In this document: positions 8,096 through 15,609 of the stretch, piece by piece
Numbering within the stretch: position 1 is the stretch's first letter
Layout of the letters: every line of letters begins with the position of its first letter
From: Elusimicrobia bacterium GWA2_51_34
GTDB lineage: Bacteria; Elusimicrobiota; Elusimicrobia; Elusimicrobiales; UBA9959
Assembly (NCBI GenBank): GCA_001799565.1
Contig: MGTS01000003.1
Coordinates: 1 to 39,708 of the forward strand
DNA: 39,708 nucleotides
Reading direction: 5' to 3'
Position numbers and translations under genes: made by a program
Notes under the pieces: generated by a model
Told to the model about the DNA's origin: nothing
What the model saw: the letters and a program-made list of their open reading frames with translations, nothing else
Database searches by the model: none

Positions 8096-8131
8096 TCCGC
8101 CTAAGGCGGACCCGCCGGGTTGTTTGGCGAA
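8096..8131. repeat. 36-bp double palindrome, copy 2, in tRNA anticodon loop
   Basis: Minus strand: TTCGCC, 9 bases, GGCGGG, TCCGCC, TTA, GGCGGA. It has the same length and layout as the copy at 7811. It falls between CTTG and AAA of the anticodon loop of the tRNA-Ser remnant. Confidence 0.8.
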
Positions 8132-8146
8132 CAAGACCGACGCCTT

Positions 8147-8191
8147 TCCGCCATTACGACTTTGGCGGACCCGCCAGGTAGTAGTGGCGGG
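8147..8191. repeat. 45-bp double palindrome, copy 3, in tRNA D-loop
   Basis: Minus strand: CCCGCC, 10 bases, GGCGGG, TCCGCC, 11 bases, GGCGGA. The stems are identical to the other copies while both loops differ. It falls between GGTTT and AAGGC in the D-loop of the tRNA-Ser remnant. Confidence 0.8.
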
Positions 8192-8219
8192 AAACCACTC
8201 GGCCACCTCTCCCTAAAAA

Positions 8220-8357
8220 CAGTCTGAGCGTCTAGGAGTCTCAGAGTCAAATACTTGGATTGCCTTACTCTAAACTTTGAATACTAAAATCGTTTTCGTG
8301 GCAAACCTCAACTACGGCGCAGTTGACTCTCAGACCCTTGACTCTTAGACTCTCCTA
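8220..8357. repeat. Word-repeat hairpin 5 (GAGTCTNA family)
   Basis: The left arm 8220-8250 repeats AGTCTGAGCGTCTAGGAGTC and TCAGAGTCAA. The right arm 8323-8357 is its imperfect complement (TTGACTCTCAGAC, CTTGACTCTTAGACTCTC). It shares its word with the hairpin inside tsaB. TATAAT-like boxes at 8365-8370 and 8373-8378 follow directly, but no box lies at proper -35 spacing. Confidence 0.75.
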
Positions 8358-8364
8358 ACTCCCC

Positions 8365-8378
8365 TATAATGATATAAT
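8365..8378 (+). promoter_or_regulatory. Possible -10 region for glmM
   Basis: Two TATAAT boxes (8365-8370 and 8373-8378) lie about 45-55 bp before the glmM start. TTGACT at 8338-8343, inside the right arm of hairpin 5, could be a -35 box, but the spacing to the first box is 21 bp, longer than usual. Confidence 0.35.
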
Positions 8379-8419
8379 ATTAAATTATTACCGCGCGCTT
8401 AAAGGCGGATTTTTGGACT

Positions 8420-9778
8420 ATGGGAAAATTATTCGGAACTGACGGTATAAGGGGTGTGCCCTGGGAGTATCCGTTTACCGTTGATTTTATACGGAAAATA
8501 GGCTCCGCCGCGTCGCTGGTCCTTTCAGGCTGCGGGAAAAAACGCCGCGCGGCCCCCGTTGCGCTTATAGGGATGGATTCAAGGGCTTCCGGCCCGCTTA
8601 TAAAGAAGGCGCTGGTTGAAGGTTTGTCGGCTCATAACTTTAAAACGATTGATTTGGGGATTATCTCCACTCCCGCGGTGGCCTATCTGGTTAAAAAGGA
8701 AAACGCCGATTTCGGCATAGTGATTTCGGCAAGCCATAATCCGCCGGAGTTCAATGGAATAAAGTTTTTTTCCCGCGCCGGTTTGAAGCTCAGTCCGGCG
8801 ATTGAAGCCAAAATAGAAAAACTCCTGCTTTCCGACGCCAGCCTCCCGTTTAAAACCTCAGGGCTTGATATTCATAAAAAAGACTATTCCTCCGATTACG
8901 AAGATTTCATAAAAAGCACTCTGCCGCGCGGTTTTAGTCTTAAGGGCCTTAAAATAGTTCTGGATTGCGCCAACGGCGCCGCCTATAAAACAGGGCCGCG
9001 TATTTTCAGGAACCTTGGAGCCGATGTAAAAGTGCTTGGCAATAAGCCGGACGGCAAAAATATAAACCTGGGCTGCGGGGCGCTGTATGCCGGTAAAATG
9101 GCGGCCGCCACCGTCCGGGAAGGGGCTTTCTGCGGAGTAAGTCTTGACGGAGACGCAGACCGTTGTATTTTTTCCGATGAAAACGGCGCGGTGCTTGACG
9201 GCGACGATCTTATGGCCATGGGCGCCGCTTACCTGCTTGAAAAGGGCCGCCTTACCAACCGCAAGGTGGCGCTTACTTTTATGTCAAATTACGGCCTGAT
9301 AAAATATCTTGAAACCCTTGGCGTAAAAACGGCGCAGGTTCCCGTGGGCGATAAGAACGTTACCGACGCCATGGAAAAAGAGGATCTGAAAATAGGCGGG
9401 GAGTCCAGCGGGCATATCATTTTCCGCGAGTTCGCGCCCACCGGCGACGGGATACTTACAGCCGTGCAGATACTTGCAGCGGCGCGCGACCTTGGCCAGC
9501 CTCTGAGCTGGTTTAAAAAGCACTGGAAGCGCTTTCCACAGTGTCTTGAGGCGCTTAAGGTCGCTCACAAACCTCCGCTTCGCACAGTGCGGGGTTTCAG
9601 CGACAAGGTTTCCAGGTTTGAAAAACAGCTTAAGGGCAACGGGCGCATTTTTATAAGGTATTCCGGCACCGAGCCGCTGCTGCGTATTTTAGTGGAGGGC
9701 GAATCCCGGCTGGAAATAAAAGGCATAGCCGAAGATTTATTGTCGCATTATAAAAAGCATTCAGGGGCGTTAAAGTAG
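8420..9778 (+). CDS. glmM: Phosphoglucosamine mutase
   Basis: GlmM converts glucosamine-6-phosphate to glucosamine-1-phosphate on the way to UDP-GlcNAc, for peptidoglycan and lipopolysaccharide. The 452-residue alpha-D-phosphohexomutase has the phosphoserine loop ISASHNPPEFNGIK (catalytic Ser105), the metal-binding DGDADR (within SLDGDADRCIF), the sugar-binding GGESSGHIIF, and the phosphate-binding RYSGTEPLLRILVEG near the end. The 'FGTDGIRGV' start is typical of GlmM. glmS (10795) and glmU (22365) in this window complete the route from fructose-6-phosphate to UDP-GlcNAc, although they are not in one operon. Confidence 0.95.
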   Translation: MGKLFGTDGIRGVPWEYPFTVDFIRKIGSAASLVLSGCGKKRRAAPVALIGMDSRASGPLIKKALVEGLSAHNFKTIDLGIISTPAVAYLVKKENADFGIVISASHNPPEFNGIKFFSRAGLKLSPAIEAKIEKLLLSDASLPFKTSGLDIHKKDYSSDYEDFIKSTLPRGFSLKGLKIVLDCANGAAYKTGPRIFRNLGADVKVLGNKPDGKNINLGCGALYAGKMAAATVREGAFCGVSLDGDADRCIFSDENGAVLDGDDLMAMGAAYLLEKGRLTNRKVALTFMSNYGLIKYLETLGVKTAQVPVGDKNVTDAMEKEDLKIGGESSGHIIFREFAPTGDGILTAVQILAAARDLGQPLSWFKKHWKRFPQCLEALKVAHKPPLRTVRGFSDKVSRFEKQLKGNGRIFIRYSGTEPLLRILVEGESRLEIKGIAEDLLSHYKKHSGALK

Positions 9779-9794
9779 TAAATGCAACAACTTC

Positions 9795-9885
9795 GGTAGC
9801 CAGAAGTCAGAATTCAGGAGCCAGAAGAGTTATAAATTTGAAAGAATCCACCATTCTGGATTCTAGCTACTGAATTCTGTCTACC
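9795..9885. repeat. Word-repeat hairpin 6 (CAGAATTC/GTAGCCAG family)
   Basis: The left arm 9795-9826 begins GGTAGCCAGAAGTCAG; the right arm 9854-9885 ends CTGTCTACC. The reverse-complemented right arm matches the left over most of 32 bp. It has the same word as the hairpins at 3532 and 27890 and lies in the glmM-pdxJ gap. Confidence 0.85.
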
Positions 9886-9922
9886 CGCGCAGTTCCGTAA
9901 ATCGGTAAAATGGAGGACTTTA

Positions 9923-10642
9923 ATGAAAACTGTAAAACTAGGGGTTAACATAGACCATATAGCCACGCTGCGTCAGGCACGCGGGGAAAAGAATCCGGAT
10001 CCGCTGGAAGCGGCGCGCGTGGTTTTAAGTTCCGGCGCCGACATGGTGGTAATGCACCTGAGGGCTGACCGCCGCCATATACAAGACAGCGATATTGAGC
10101 GTGTGCGCCGCGATGTGCGGGGCTTTTTGCATCTTGAAATGGCCGCCACCCCCGAAATGGAGAAATTCGCCTTAAAGAACCGTCCCGATTCCGTGTGCCT
10201 GGTGCCTGAAAGCGCCAAGGAAGTTGCAAACCAGAGCGGCATGAGGATGTCCGGCAAGCTTACCGAGCTTGAAAAAATGGTTAAAAACCTTTCCCGCGCC
10301 GGCATAGAGGTGGCCTTATTCGTGGACCCCGAGCCGCAGGCCATACGCTCAGCCCATAATATAGGCGCCGACGCGATAGAGCTATGCACCAGCAAATATT
10401 CCGAGTCCTGGGGTAAAAAACTTCAGGACAAAGAGCTGGAAAAAATACAGCTTGCCTCATACCTGGTGAAAGAGATGAGTATGCACCTGCACGCGGGCAG
10501 CGGCCTTGACTACTACAATGTTTCTCCGGTGGCGCGCATTGAGGGCATGGAATATATGAATATAGGATACTCCATAATCTCGCGCGCAATGTTCGTGGGT
10601 CTAAAAAACGCGGTCGCGGAGATGAAAAGGCTGATTCAATAG
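9923..10642 (+). CDS. pdxJ: Pyridoxine 5'-phosphate synthase
   Basis: PdxJ condenses 1-deoxy-D-xylulose-5-phosphate with 3-amino-2-oxopropyl phosphate to give pyridoxine 5'-phosphate. The 239 residues begin with LGVNIDHIATLRQARG, the PdxJ signature with the DH pair. 'PDPLEAA', 'HLRADRRHIQD' and the C-terminal 'LHAGSGLDYYN...IEGMEYMNIGYSIISRA' phosphate-binding region follow. The central loop reads LVPESAKEVANQSGMRMSGK in place of the common TTEGGLD wording, so it is somewhat divergent there. A clear GGAG precedes the ATG by about 8 bp. Confidence 0.94.
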   Translation: MKTVKLGVNIDHIATLRQARGEKNPDPLEAARVVLSSGADMVVMHLRADRRHIQDSDIERVRRDVRGFLHLEMAATPEMEKFALKNRPDSVCLVPESAKEVANQSGMRMSGKLTELEKMVKNLSRAGIEVALFVDPEPQAIRSAHNIGADAIELCTSKYSESWGKKLQDKELEKIQLASYLVKEMSMHLHAGSGLDYYNVSPVARIEGMEYMNIGYSIISRAMFVGLKNAVAEMKRLIQ

Positions 10643-10646
10643 CGCG

Positions 10647-10761
10647 CTAGAGGCATAGCAATTTGGAGGCAAAGCAATTTAGAAGGGTGGAAATCCTTAA
10701 GCTTCATCTACTGCTTTGTTGCGTCTAAACCGCTTTGCGTCTTTACCTCTATGCATCTAAC
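10647..10761. repeat. Word-repeat hairpin 7 (GAGGCAAAGC family)
   Basis: The left arm, about 10647-10689, carries TAGAGGCATAG, GGAGGCAAAGCAATTTAGA. The right arm, about 10714-10761, is the imperfect complement (GCGTCTAAACCGCTTTGCGTC, CCTCTATGCATCTAA). It fills the pdxJ-glmS gap, 34 bp before the glmS start. Confidence 0.75.
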
Positions 10762-10794
10762 GATTCACACGGCTATATTAAGGAAATTTCTCAT

Positions 10795-12669
10795 ATGTGT
10801 GGAATAATCGGCTATATCGGAGACAAAAAAACATCCGACATACTTATAGACGGACTAAAGCGTCTTGAGTATCGCGGCTATGATTCCTGCGGCATAGCCG
10901 TTATAAACGGTGTCGGCGGACTTTATTTAAAGCGCGTCAGCGGCCGCGTTGACGCTTTAGACGCGCTGGCGGCCAGCGACCCTGTTAAAGGCGCCAGGGC
11001 CGGCATAGGCCACACCCGGTGGGCCACGCATGGCGCTCCGTCGGAGGATAACGCCCATCCTCACACCGATTGTTCAGGCTCCGTGGTGGTTGTACATAAC
11101 GGCATTATTGAGAATTATCTAGAACTCAAAGAAATCCTTCTCAAGGCCGGCCACAAATTCAAGTCGGAAACCGATACCGAGGTAATAGTCCATCTTCTTG
11201 AGGAAAAACTTAAAAACCTGGATGTGGCTGAAAAAAACGCGCGCCAGGCAATGCTGGAACCGGTTTTTTTTGAAGCCGTGCGCCGGACCATCGCTGACCT
11301 GAAAGGGGCGTTCGCCCTTGCCGCCGCCTGGGCGAAGTGCCCCGCGATACTGCTGGCCGCCCGCCAGCACAGCCCTCTTGTGGCGGGGCTTGGCGAGGGG
11401 GAAAATTTTATAGCCTCTGATGTTTCCGCTTTTTTGAAACACACCAAACGCGTGGTATTTTTAAATGACGGGGAGATCGCCGCTGTGAAAAAGGAAGGCG
11501 TCACTTTTTTTGATTTTAAGGGCAGGAAGCTTGAGCGCGAATCTATTGTCATACAGTGGGATTCAACCATGGCTGAAAAGGGCGGCTATAAGCATTTCAT
11601 GCTCAAGGAAATCCACGAACAGCCTGAGGCAGTGGAAGACACTCTGCGGGGCCGTCTGCTGCCTATTTCAGGGGAGCTGCTTGAGCGCGAGATAAATCTG
11701 CCTTTGGAACTGATAAAAAAATTCAAGCGCCTGCAGGTGATCGCCTGCGGCACGGCTTACCACGCGGGGCTTGTGGCCAGATACGTGTTTGAAAATTTCG
11801 GTATGCCGACCGAGGTGGATTTTGCCTCAGAGTTCTCCGACCGGGCAAAAATAACGGACAAGGACACGCTTGTAATAGCCATCTCGCAGTCGGGGGAAAC
11901 CGCCGATACACTGCACGCCTCGCGCGAGGCTAAAGTTTCGGGAGCAAAGGTGCTTGCCATTACAAACACCGTGGGTTCAACGCTTACGCGCGAAGCCGAC
12001 TTCGTGCTTTATACCCACTGCGGTCCGGAAATCGGAGTAGCCTCCACCAAGGCATTCATGGGCCAGCTGGCCGCCGTTTACCTTTTGGGGGTGCACTTCG
12101 CGACCGCGCGCAAAAAACTTGCCCTGGCCGAGGCCCGGACTTACGCAGAAGAGCTTTTAAAACTGCCGCGTCTTGCGGAAGAGCTGTTTTTAAGCGAAAA
12201 AAGCATAGCCGCCATGGCCGGCGCGTGCGCCGGGAGCGAGCATTTTTTGTTTATAGCGCGGCACATAAATTTCCCCATAGCTCTTGAGGGGGCCCTTAAA
12301 ATAAAAGAAATTTCATACGTGCACGCCGAGGGCTACGCGGCAGGCGAGATGAAGCACGGCCCTATAGCCATTATTGACAAAGGCATGCCGGTGCTTGCCG
12401 TAGCTACCACTTCAAAGGCTATAAGCCTTATGGCCGGCAACATTGAAGAGGCCAAGGCGCGCGGCGCGCGGGTTATAGCCATAGTTGACGAAGACTCGCG
12501 CAAGCTTATAAAAGCGGCGGATTACATACAAGTGCCGAAAACCATGGAACTGCTCTCTCCCATGCTTAACGTCATTCCCCTTCAGCTTTTCGCTTATTAT
12601 GTGGCGCTCGCTAAAAAATGCGATATAGACAAGCCCCGCAACCTCGCCAAGAGCGTCACGGTGCGGTAA
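10795..12669 (+). CDS. glmS: Glutamine--fructose-6-phosphate aminotransferase (isomerizing)
   Basis: GlmS makes glucosamine-6-phosphate from fructose-6-phosphate and glutamine, the first step of amino-sugar synthesis. I place the start at ATG 10795 so that the protein begins MCGIIGYIG: the N-terminal cysteine freed after Met removal is the glutaminase nucleophile. An in-frame ATG at 10735 lies in the repeat hairpin and would bury that cysteine. AAGGAA lies about 10 bp upstream. The 624 residues contain the type II amidotransferase domain, then two SIS domains ('ACGTAYHAG', 'AISQSGETADTLHA', 'GPEIGVASTKAFMGQL'), ending in the family signature DKPRNLAKSVTV. Confidence 0.96.
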   Translation: MCGIIGYIGDKKTSDILIDGLKRLEYRGYDSCGIAVINGVGGLYLKRVSGRVDALDALAASDPVKGARAGIGHTRWATHGAPSEDNAHPHTDCSGSVVVVHNGIIENYLELKEILLKAGHKFKSETDTEVIVHLLEEKLKNLDVAEKNARQAMLEPVFFEAVRRTIADLKGAFALAAAWAKCPAILLAARQHSPLVAGLGEGENFIASDVSAFLKHTKRVVFLNDGEIAAVKKEGVTFFDFKGRKLERESIVIQWDSTMAEKGGYKHFMLKEIHEQPEAVEDTLRGRLLPISGELLEREINLPLELIKKFKRLQVIACGTAYHAGLVARYVFENFGMPTEVDFASEFSDRAKITDKDTLVIAISQSGETADTLHASREAKVSGAKVLAITNTVGSTLTREADFVLYTHCGPEIGVASTKAFMGQLAAVYLLGVHFATARKKLALAEARTYAEELLKLPRLAEELFLSEKSIAAMAGACAGSEHFLFIARHINFPIALEGALKIKEISYVHAEGYAAGEMKHGPIAIIDKGMPVLAVATTSKAISLMAGNIEEAKARGARVIAIVDEDSRKLIKAADYIQVPKTMELLSPMLNVIPLQLFAYYVALAKKCDIDKPRNLAKSVTVR

Positions 12670-12688
12670 TTGCGAATAATGGTAATTT

Positions 12689-12803
12689 ATAGCAACTGAA
12701 TGCTACAGAAAGCTAAAGAACGCAACTGAAAGTCGCTGATATAATGAATAAGACTTCTTACTTCTGTGACTTTCCGTAGCTCTCAGTGGCTTTCCGTTGC
12801 TAT
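12689..12803. repeat. Word-repeat hairpin 8 (GCAACTGAAAGC family)
   Basis: The left arm, about 12689-12738, repeats AGCAACTGAATGCTACAGAA and GCAACTGAAAGTC. The right arm, about 12765-12803, is the imperfect complement (GACTTTCCGTAGCTC, GGCTTTCCGTTGCTAT). It lies in the glmS-acpS gap, 15 bp before the acpS start. Confidence 0.8.
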
Positions 12804-12818
12804 CAACTGTTACAGACA

Positions 12819-13190
12819 ATGAACATTAAACAAACGGCTGTTTCCGGCGTGGGCATAGACATAACCGAAGTCTCGCGTGTAAAACAGCTGTACGGCAAAA
12901 ATCCGGCTTTTCTTAAAAGGTTTTTTACTCCCGGGGAAGCGGCCTATTGCCTTAAGGGAAAGAATATTTACGAACGCATAGCGGCGCGGTTTTCCGCTAA
13001 AGAAGCCGTAATAAAGGCTTTGGACAGGAAAGATCTTCCGTTCAGGTCCATCTCCATTTTAAAAGCCGAAACAGGCCGTCCGCTGGTGAGTATCAAGGGG
13101 CTTAAAGGTATTTCTGTCATGCTTTCCATTTCACATACCGAGCATTATGCCTGCGCCTGCGCTGTCGCTTTGCGCTCCATAAACAGCTGA
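12819..13190 (+). CDS. acpS: Holo-[acyl-carrier-protein] synthase
   Basis: AcpS transfers 4'-phosphopantetheine from CoA to acyl carrier protein. The 123-residue protein has the two family motifs: GVGIDITEVSRV near the N-terminus with the magnesium-binding aspartate, and ERIAARFSAKEAVIKAL with the conserved glutamate and lysine. I choose ATG 12819 over an in-frame ATG at 12786, because the latter lies in the right arm of hairpin 8 and would add 11 residues foreign to the family. The stop overlaps the nnrD start by one base (TGATG), so the two are translationally coupled. Confidence 0.92.
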   Translation: MNIKQTAVSGVGIDITEVSRVKQLYGKNPAFLKRFFTPGEAAYCLKGKNIYERIAARFSAKEAVIKALDRKDLPFRSISILKAETGRPLVSIKGLKGISVMLSISHTEHYACACAVALRSINS

Positions 13191-14089
13191 TGAAAATTCA
13201 AACTGTAACGAAAGAATTTTTGCGGCCTCTGCTTGGCCCGCGCAAAAAGAATACTCATAAGAGCGATTACGGCAGGCTGCTTATTGTGGCCGGCTCAAAA
13301 GGCATGACCGGCGCGGCGGCCATAGCGGCCAAAGCGGCGCTAAGGGCGGGAGCGGGCCTTGTTACGCTGGCATGTCCGGACAGTGAGCAACCTTTGCTGG
13401 CGGCTGGTTTGCGTGAAGTGATGACTTTTCCCGCCTCTTCCAGGGACGGCGCTTTTTCTCTTAGGGCCGCCGCTGAAATACTTGACTGGCAAAAAGAAAA
13501 AAAATATGACCTTCTTCTGATAGGCCCCGGTCTGTCGCTTAAGGGGCAGGTCCCTGATTTTGTCATAAAACTTATTCAAAAGTCCGAAATGCCCGCGGTT
13601 ATAGACGCCGACGCCCTGAACGTTTTGGGGCTCGCCGGCGCTTTAGATCTGCTGAAAAAAGGCCGTCCGAAAATAATTACGCCGCATGAGGGCGAAGCTG
13701 CAAGGCTTCTTGGCGGGGCGGTGGAAAAAAGGCCGGTGGCCGCCCTTAAGCTGGCGGAGCTCAGCGGTTCTGTTGTGGTGCTGAAAGGCAGGGAAACACT
13801 TGTCGCGCTTGGCGCCCGATTGATGAAAAATATCACAGGCGGCCCCGCGCTTGCCAAAGGCGGCTCGGGAGACGCGCTGGCGGGCCTTATGGCCGGTTTT
13901 TTCGCGCAGAGGGGGATAGGGAAGGGGTTTACCGCAAACACGGCTTTTGAAAGCGCGGCTCTTGGCGTTTATCTACACGGCCTTTGCGGAGATCTGGCCG
14001 CGCGCAAATTGACCGAGCGTTGCGTGCTGGCCTCGGAGCTTACGGATTTTTTACCAGAGGCAATAAAAGTCGTGAAAAATGAAAAATGA
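13190..14089 (+). CDS. nnrD: ADP/ATP-dependent NAD(P)H-hydrate dehydratase
   Basis: NnrD repairs hydrated NADH or NADPH using a nucleoside phosphate. The 299 residues form a ribokinase-like fold with the family motifs SDYGRLLIVAGSKGMTGAA, IGPGLS, AVIDADALN, TPHEGEAARLLG and the anion-hole/catalytic ALAKGGSGDALAGLMAG. In many bacteria this domain is fused to the NnrE epimerase; here only the dehydratase half is present and no epimerase lies nearby. It overlaps acpS by 1 bp and thiL by 11 bp, which places it in a tight operon acpS-nnrD-thiL-tsaE-tsaB. Confidence 0.93.
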   Translation: MKIQTVTKEFLRPLLGPRKKNTHKSDYGRLLIVAGSKGMTGAAAIAAKAALRAGAGLVTLACPDSEQPLLAAGLREVMTFPASSRDGAFSLRAAAEILDWQKEKKYDLLLIGPGLSLKGQVPDFVIKLIQKSEMPAVIDADALNVLGLAGALDLLKKGRPKIITPHEGEAARLLGGAVEKRPVAALKLAELSGSVVVLKGRETLVALGARLMKNITGGPALAKGGSGDALAGLMAGFFAQRGIGKGFTANTAFESAALGVYLHGLCGDLAARKLTERCVLASELTDFLPEAIKVVKNEK

Positions 14090-15098
14090 AAAATGTAAAA
14101 TTACGAAACCGGAAAGTGCGGCTTACAGACTCTCGGACCTCGGAGAAACCGGTCTGCTTGCGCGCATAGAAAAGCATTTTAAATTCCAGAAAGATACCCG
14201 CCTGCTCCTTGGACCGGGTGATGACTGCGCGGTTTTGCGCCATGCCCCCGGCAAGGCCCTGGTTATAACTACCGACGAGATAGTGGAAGGAACGCATTTT
14301 TTAATGCGCTTTTCCACGCCTGAGGATTTAGCGGCAAAGCTTTTGCGCGTGAATTTAAGCGACCTGGCGGCCATGGGTCCGGTGAGGCCCGTATCATGCG
14401 TTGCGGGAGCCGGCCTTAAAAGCGGGCTGCCTCTCTCTTTTATCATACGGTTTTTAAAAAAGCTTAAAAGCGAGGCCCTGCGCTTCGGTATAACCGTGGC
14501 CGGAGGTAATTTAGCTGGCGCGAGAGAAAACCATTTTTACCTTACCATGTGGGGGGAAGCTGAACCTTCGAAGCTGCTTACGCGCTACGGCGCCGGGCCT
14601 GGAGACCTCATTTTTAATATCGGCCCTCTTGGTTCGGCCTCGGCCGGGCTTGAATTGCTGAAGGCCGCGAACAAAAAAAATATTAAAAAATTTAAGGGGC
14701 TTGTTAAAGGTTTCTGGCGACCGGAGCCCATGCTCGCGGCAGGCCGGCTTTTGGGAGAAAAAAAAATAGCCTCGGCGATGATAGATAACTCGGACGGCCT
14801 TGCGCGCAGCGCGGCAATAATAGCCGAACTCTCAAAATGCCAAACGACGCTTAACCTGCCAGAAGAGGCGGTCTCCAAAGAGCTTAAACGCTACGCCGCC
14901 GTAAAAGGCCGCGACTGGCGGGCCTACGCTCTTAAAGGCGGTGAGGATTTCGGTCTTGTTTTCACGGTTCCGGCGCGGAAAGCCGCTATTCTAAAAAAAC
15001 TCCTGCCTGCGGCGGTTTGCGTGGGAAGGGTTGAAAAGGGCCGAGGTTCGGTTATTGAAAATTATGGAAGCGAAATATCAGCTTTCAGCCATTTTTAA
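14079..15098 (+). CDS. thiL: Thiamine-monophosphate kinase
   Basis: ThiL phosphorylates thiamine monophosphate to the active cofactor thiamine diphosphate. The 339 residues show the PurM/ThiL pattern: 'LLGPGDDCAVL', the substrate-binding 'VITTDEIVEGTHF', 'LSDLAAMGPVRP', 'TVAGGNLAGA', 'IDNSDGLARSAAIIAE' and 'YALKGGEDFGLVFTV'. The order of the magnesium-binding aspartates is normal. It overlaps the end of nnrD by 11 bp and the start of tsaE by 35 bp, so translation is probably coupled. No thiamine riboswitch is evident upstream. Confidence 0.93.
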   Translation: MKNEKCKITKPESAAYRLSDLGETGLLARIEKHFKFQKDTRLLLGPGDDCAVLRHAPGKALVITTDEIVEGTHFLMRFSTPEDLAAKLLRVNLSDLAAMGPVRPVSCVAGAGLKSGLPLSFIIRFLKKLKSEALRFGITVAGGNLAGARENHFYLTMWGEAEPSKLLTRYGAGPGDLIFNIGPLGSASAGLELLKAANKKNIKKFKGLVKGFWRPEPMLAAGRLLGEKKIASAMIDNSDGLARSAAIIAELSKCQTTLNLPEEAVSKELKRYAAVKGRDWRAYALKGGEDFGLVFTVPARKAAILKKLLPAAVCVGRVEKGRGSVIENYGSEISAFSHF

Positions 15099-15609
15099 GA
15101 GCGGTTCCTGCGCTGATACCCTGCGCCTGGCCGGGTTATTCGCCAGCGGGTTAAAAGGAGGGGCCGTGCTGTCGCTTGAAGGGCCGATAGGCGCCGGGAA
15201 AACATTTTTTATAAAAGGCCTGGCCATCGCGCTTGGAGCCAAAAAACTTCCGGTAAGCGCGAGTTTTAATTTAATGAGAACTTACGCGTCCGGCGTGCCA
15301 CTGTCCGCCTTAGGCGGACGTGGGCCTGTGGCGCTGTCCACCGGCCTTAAAATTTATCATTTTGACCTGTTTAGGGTGGCGCCGGAAGAAATTGAAAACA
15401 CAGGGCTCGAGGATTATCTTGGGCTGGAGGACGGCGTGAGTGCTATTGAATGGGCGGGGCCCGCCCGCGGTATCCTTGAAAGGTTTGATTTCACGGAACT
15501 TTCTTTTTCTCTTGCGGGCGGGGATTCCAGGCGCGTGCTGGCGCTGGCCAGGGGACCGGCAAGCGTCCGCCTTGTTGAAAAGGTAAAAAAAGCATGGCAA
15601 AAGAAATAA
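15064..15609 (+). CDS. tsaE: tRNA threonylcarbamoyladenosine biosynthesis ATPase TsaE
   Basis: TsaE is the small ATPase that works with TsaB and TsaD to make t6A37 in ANN-decoding tRNAs. The start at ATG 15064 gives 181 residues; an alternative at 15031 adds 11 residues. Walker A GPIGAGKT is present, then the switch 'SASFNLMRTY' (usually SPTF), and the HFDLFR and EWAGPA motifs. Between MRTY and KIYHFD lie about 20 extra residues, longer than the usual 3-8. The DNA there contains a perfect palindrome GTCCGCCT-T-AGGCGGAC (15303-15319), the half-unit of the window's palindromic element. I infer an in-frame insertion. The 3' end overlaps tsaB by 16 bp. Confidence 0.9.
   Translation: MEAKYQLSAIFKSGSCADTLRLAGLFASGLKGGAVLSLEGPIGAGKTFFIKGLAIALGAKKLPVSASFNLMRTYASGVPLSALGGRGPVALSTGLKIYHFDLFRVAPEEIENTGLEDYLGLEDGVSAIEWAGPARGILERFDFTELSFSLAGGDSRRVLALARGPASVRLVEKVKKAWQKK
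15303..15319. repeat. TCCGCC/GGCGGA palindrome inside tsaE
   Basis: A 17-bp perfect palindrome centred on T 15311, identical in core to the copies at 5693 and 8096. It encodes part of an extra surface loop of TsaE (SALGGRG). Confidence 0.75.

Larger units (their letters stand above)
8088..8212 (-). pseudogene. tRNA-Ser (TGA) 5' half split by two palindromic insertions
   Basis: Three minus-strand blocks, 8212-8192, 8146-8132 and 8095-8088, join to give the 5' half of a serine tRNA. They supply acceptor GGAGAGG, D-arm GGCCGAGTGGTTT-AAGGC, and anticodon arm TCGGT-CTTGAAA-ACCGG (anticodon TGA). The blocks are separated by a 45-bp double palindrome in the D-loop (8147-8191) and a 36-bp one in the anticodon loop (8096-8131). 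After the anticodon stem the tRNA is lost and the GIY-YIG gene begins about 10 bp later. The 5' flank (TTTAGGG) matches that of the intact tRNA-Ser at 7759. It cannot make a normal tRNA unless the inserts are removed. Confidence 0.75.

Noticed and set aside
8088-8212. Inserts in the tRNA-Ser as group I or archaeal-type introns
   Set aside because: At 36 and 45 bp they are far too short for group I introns. No bulge-helix-bulge is formed, the 3' half of the tRNA is missing, and the same palindrome occurs in protein genes.
10735-10794. Upstream in-frame start for glmS
   Set aside because: It lies in a repeat hairpin and would place 20 residues before the catalytic Cys that must be N-terminal.
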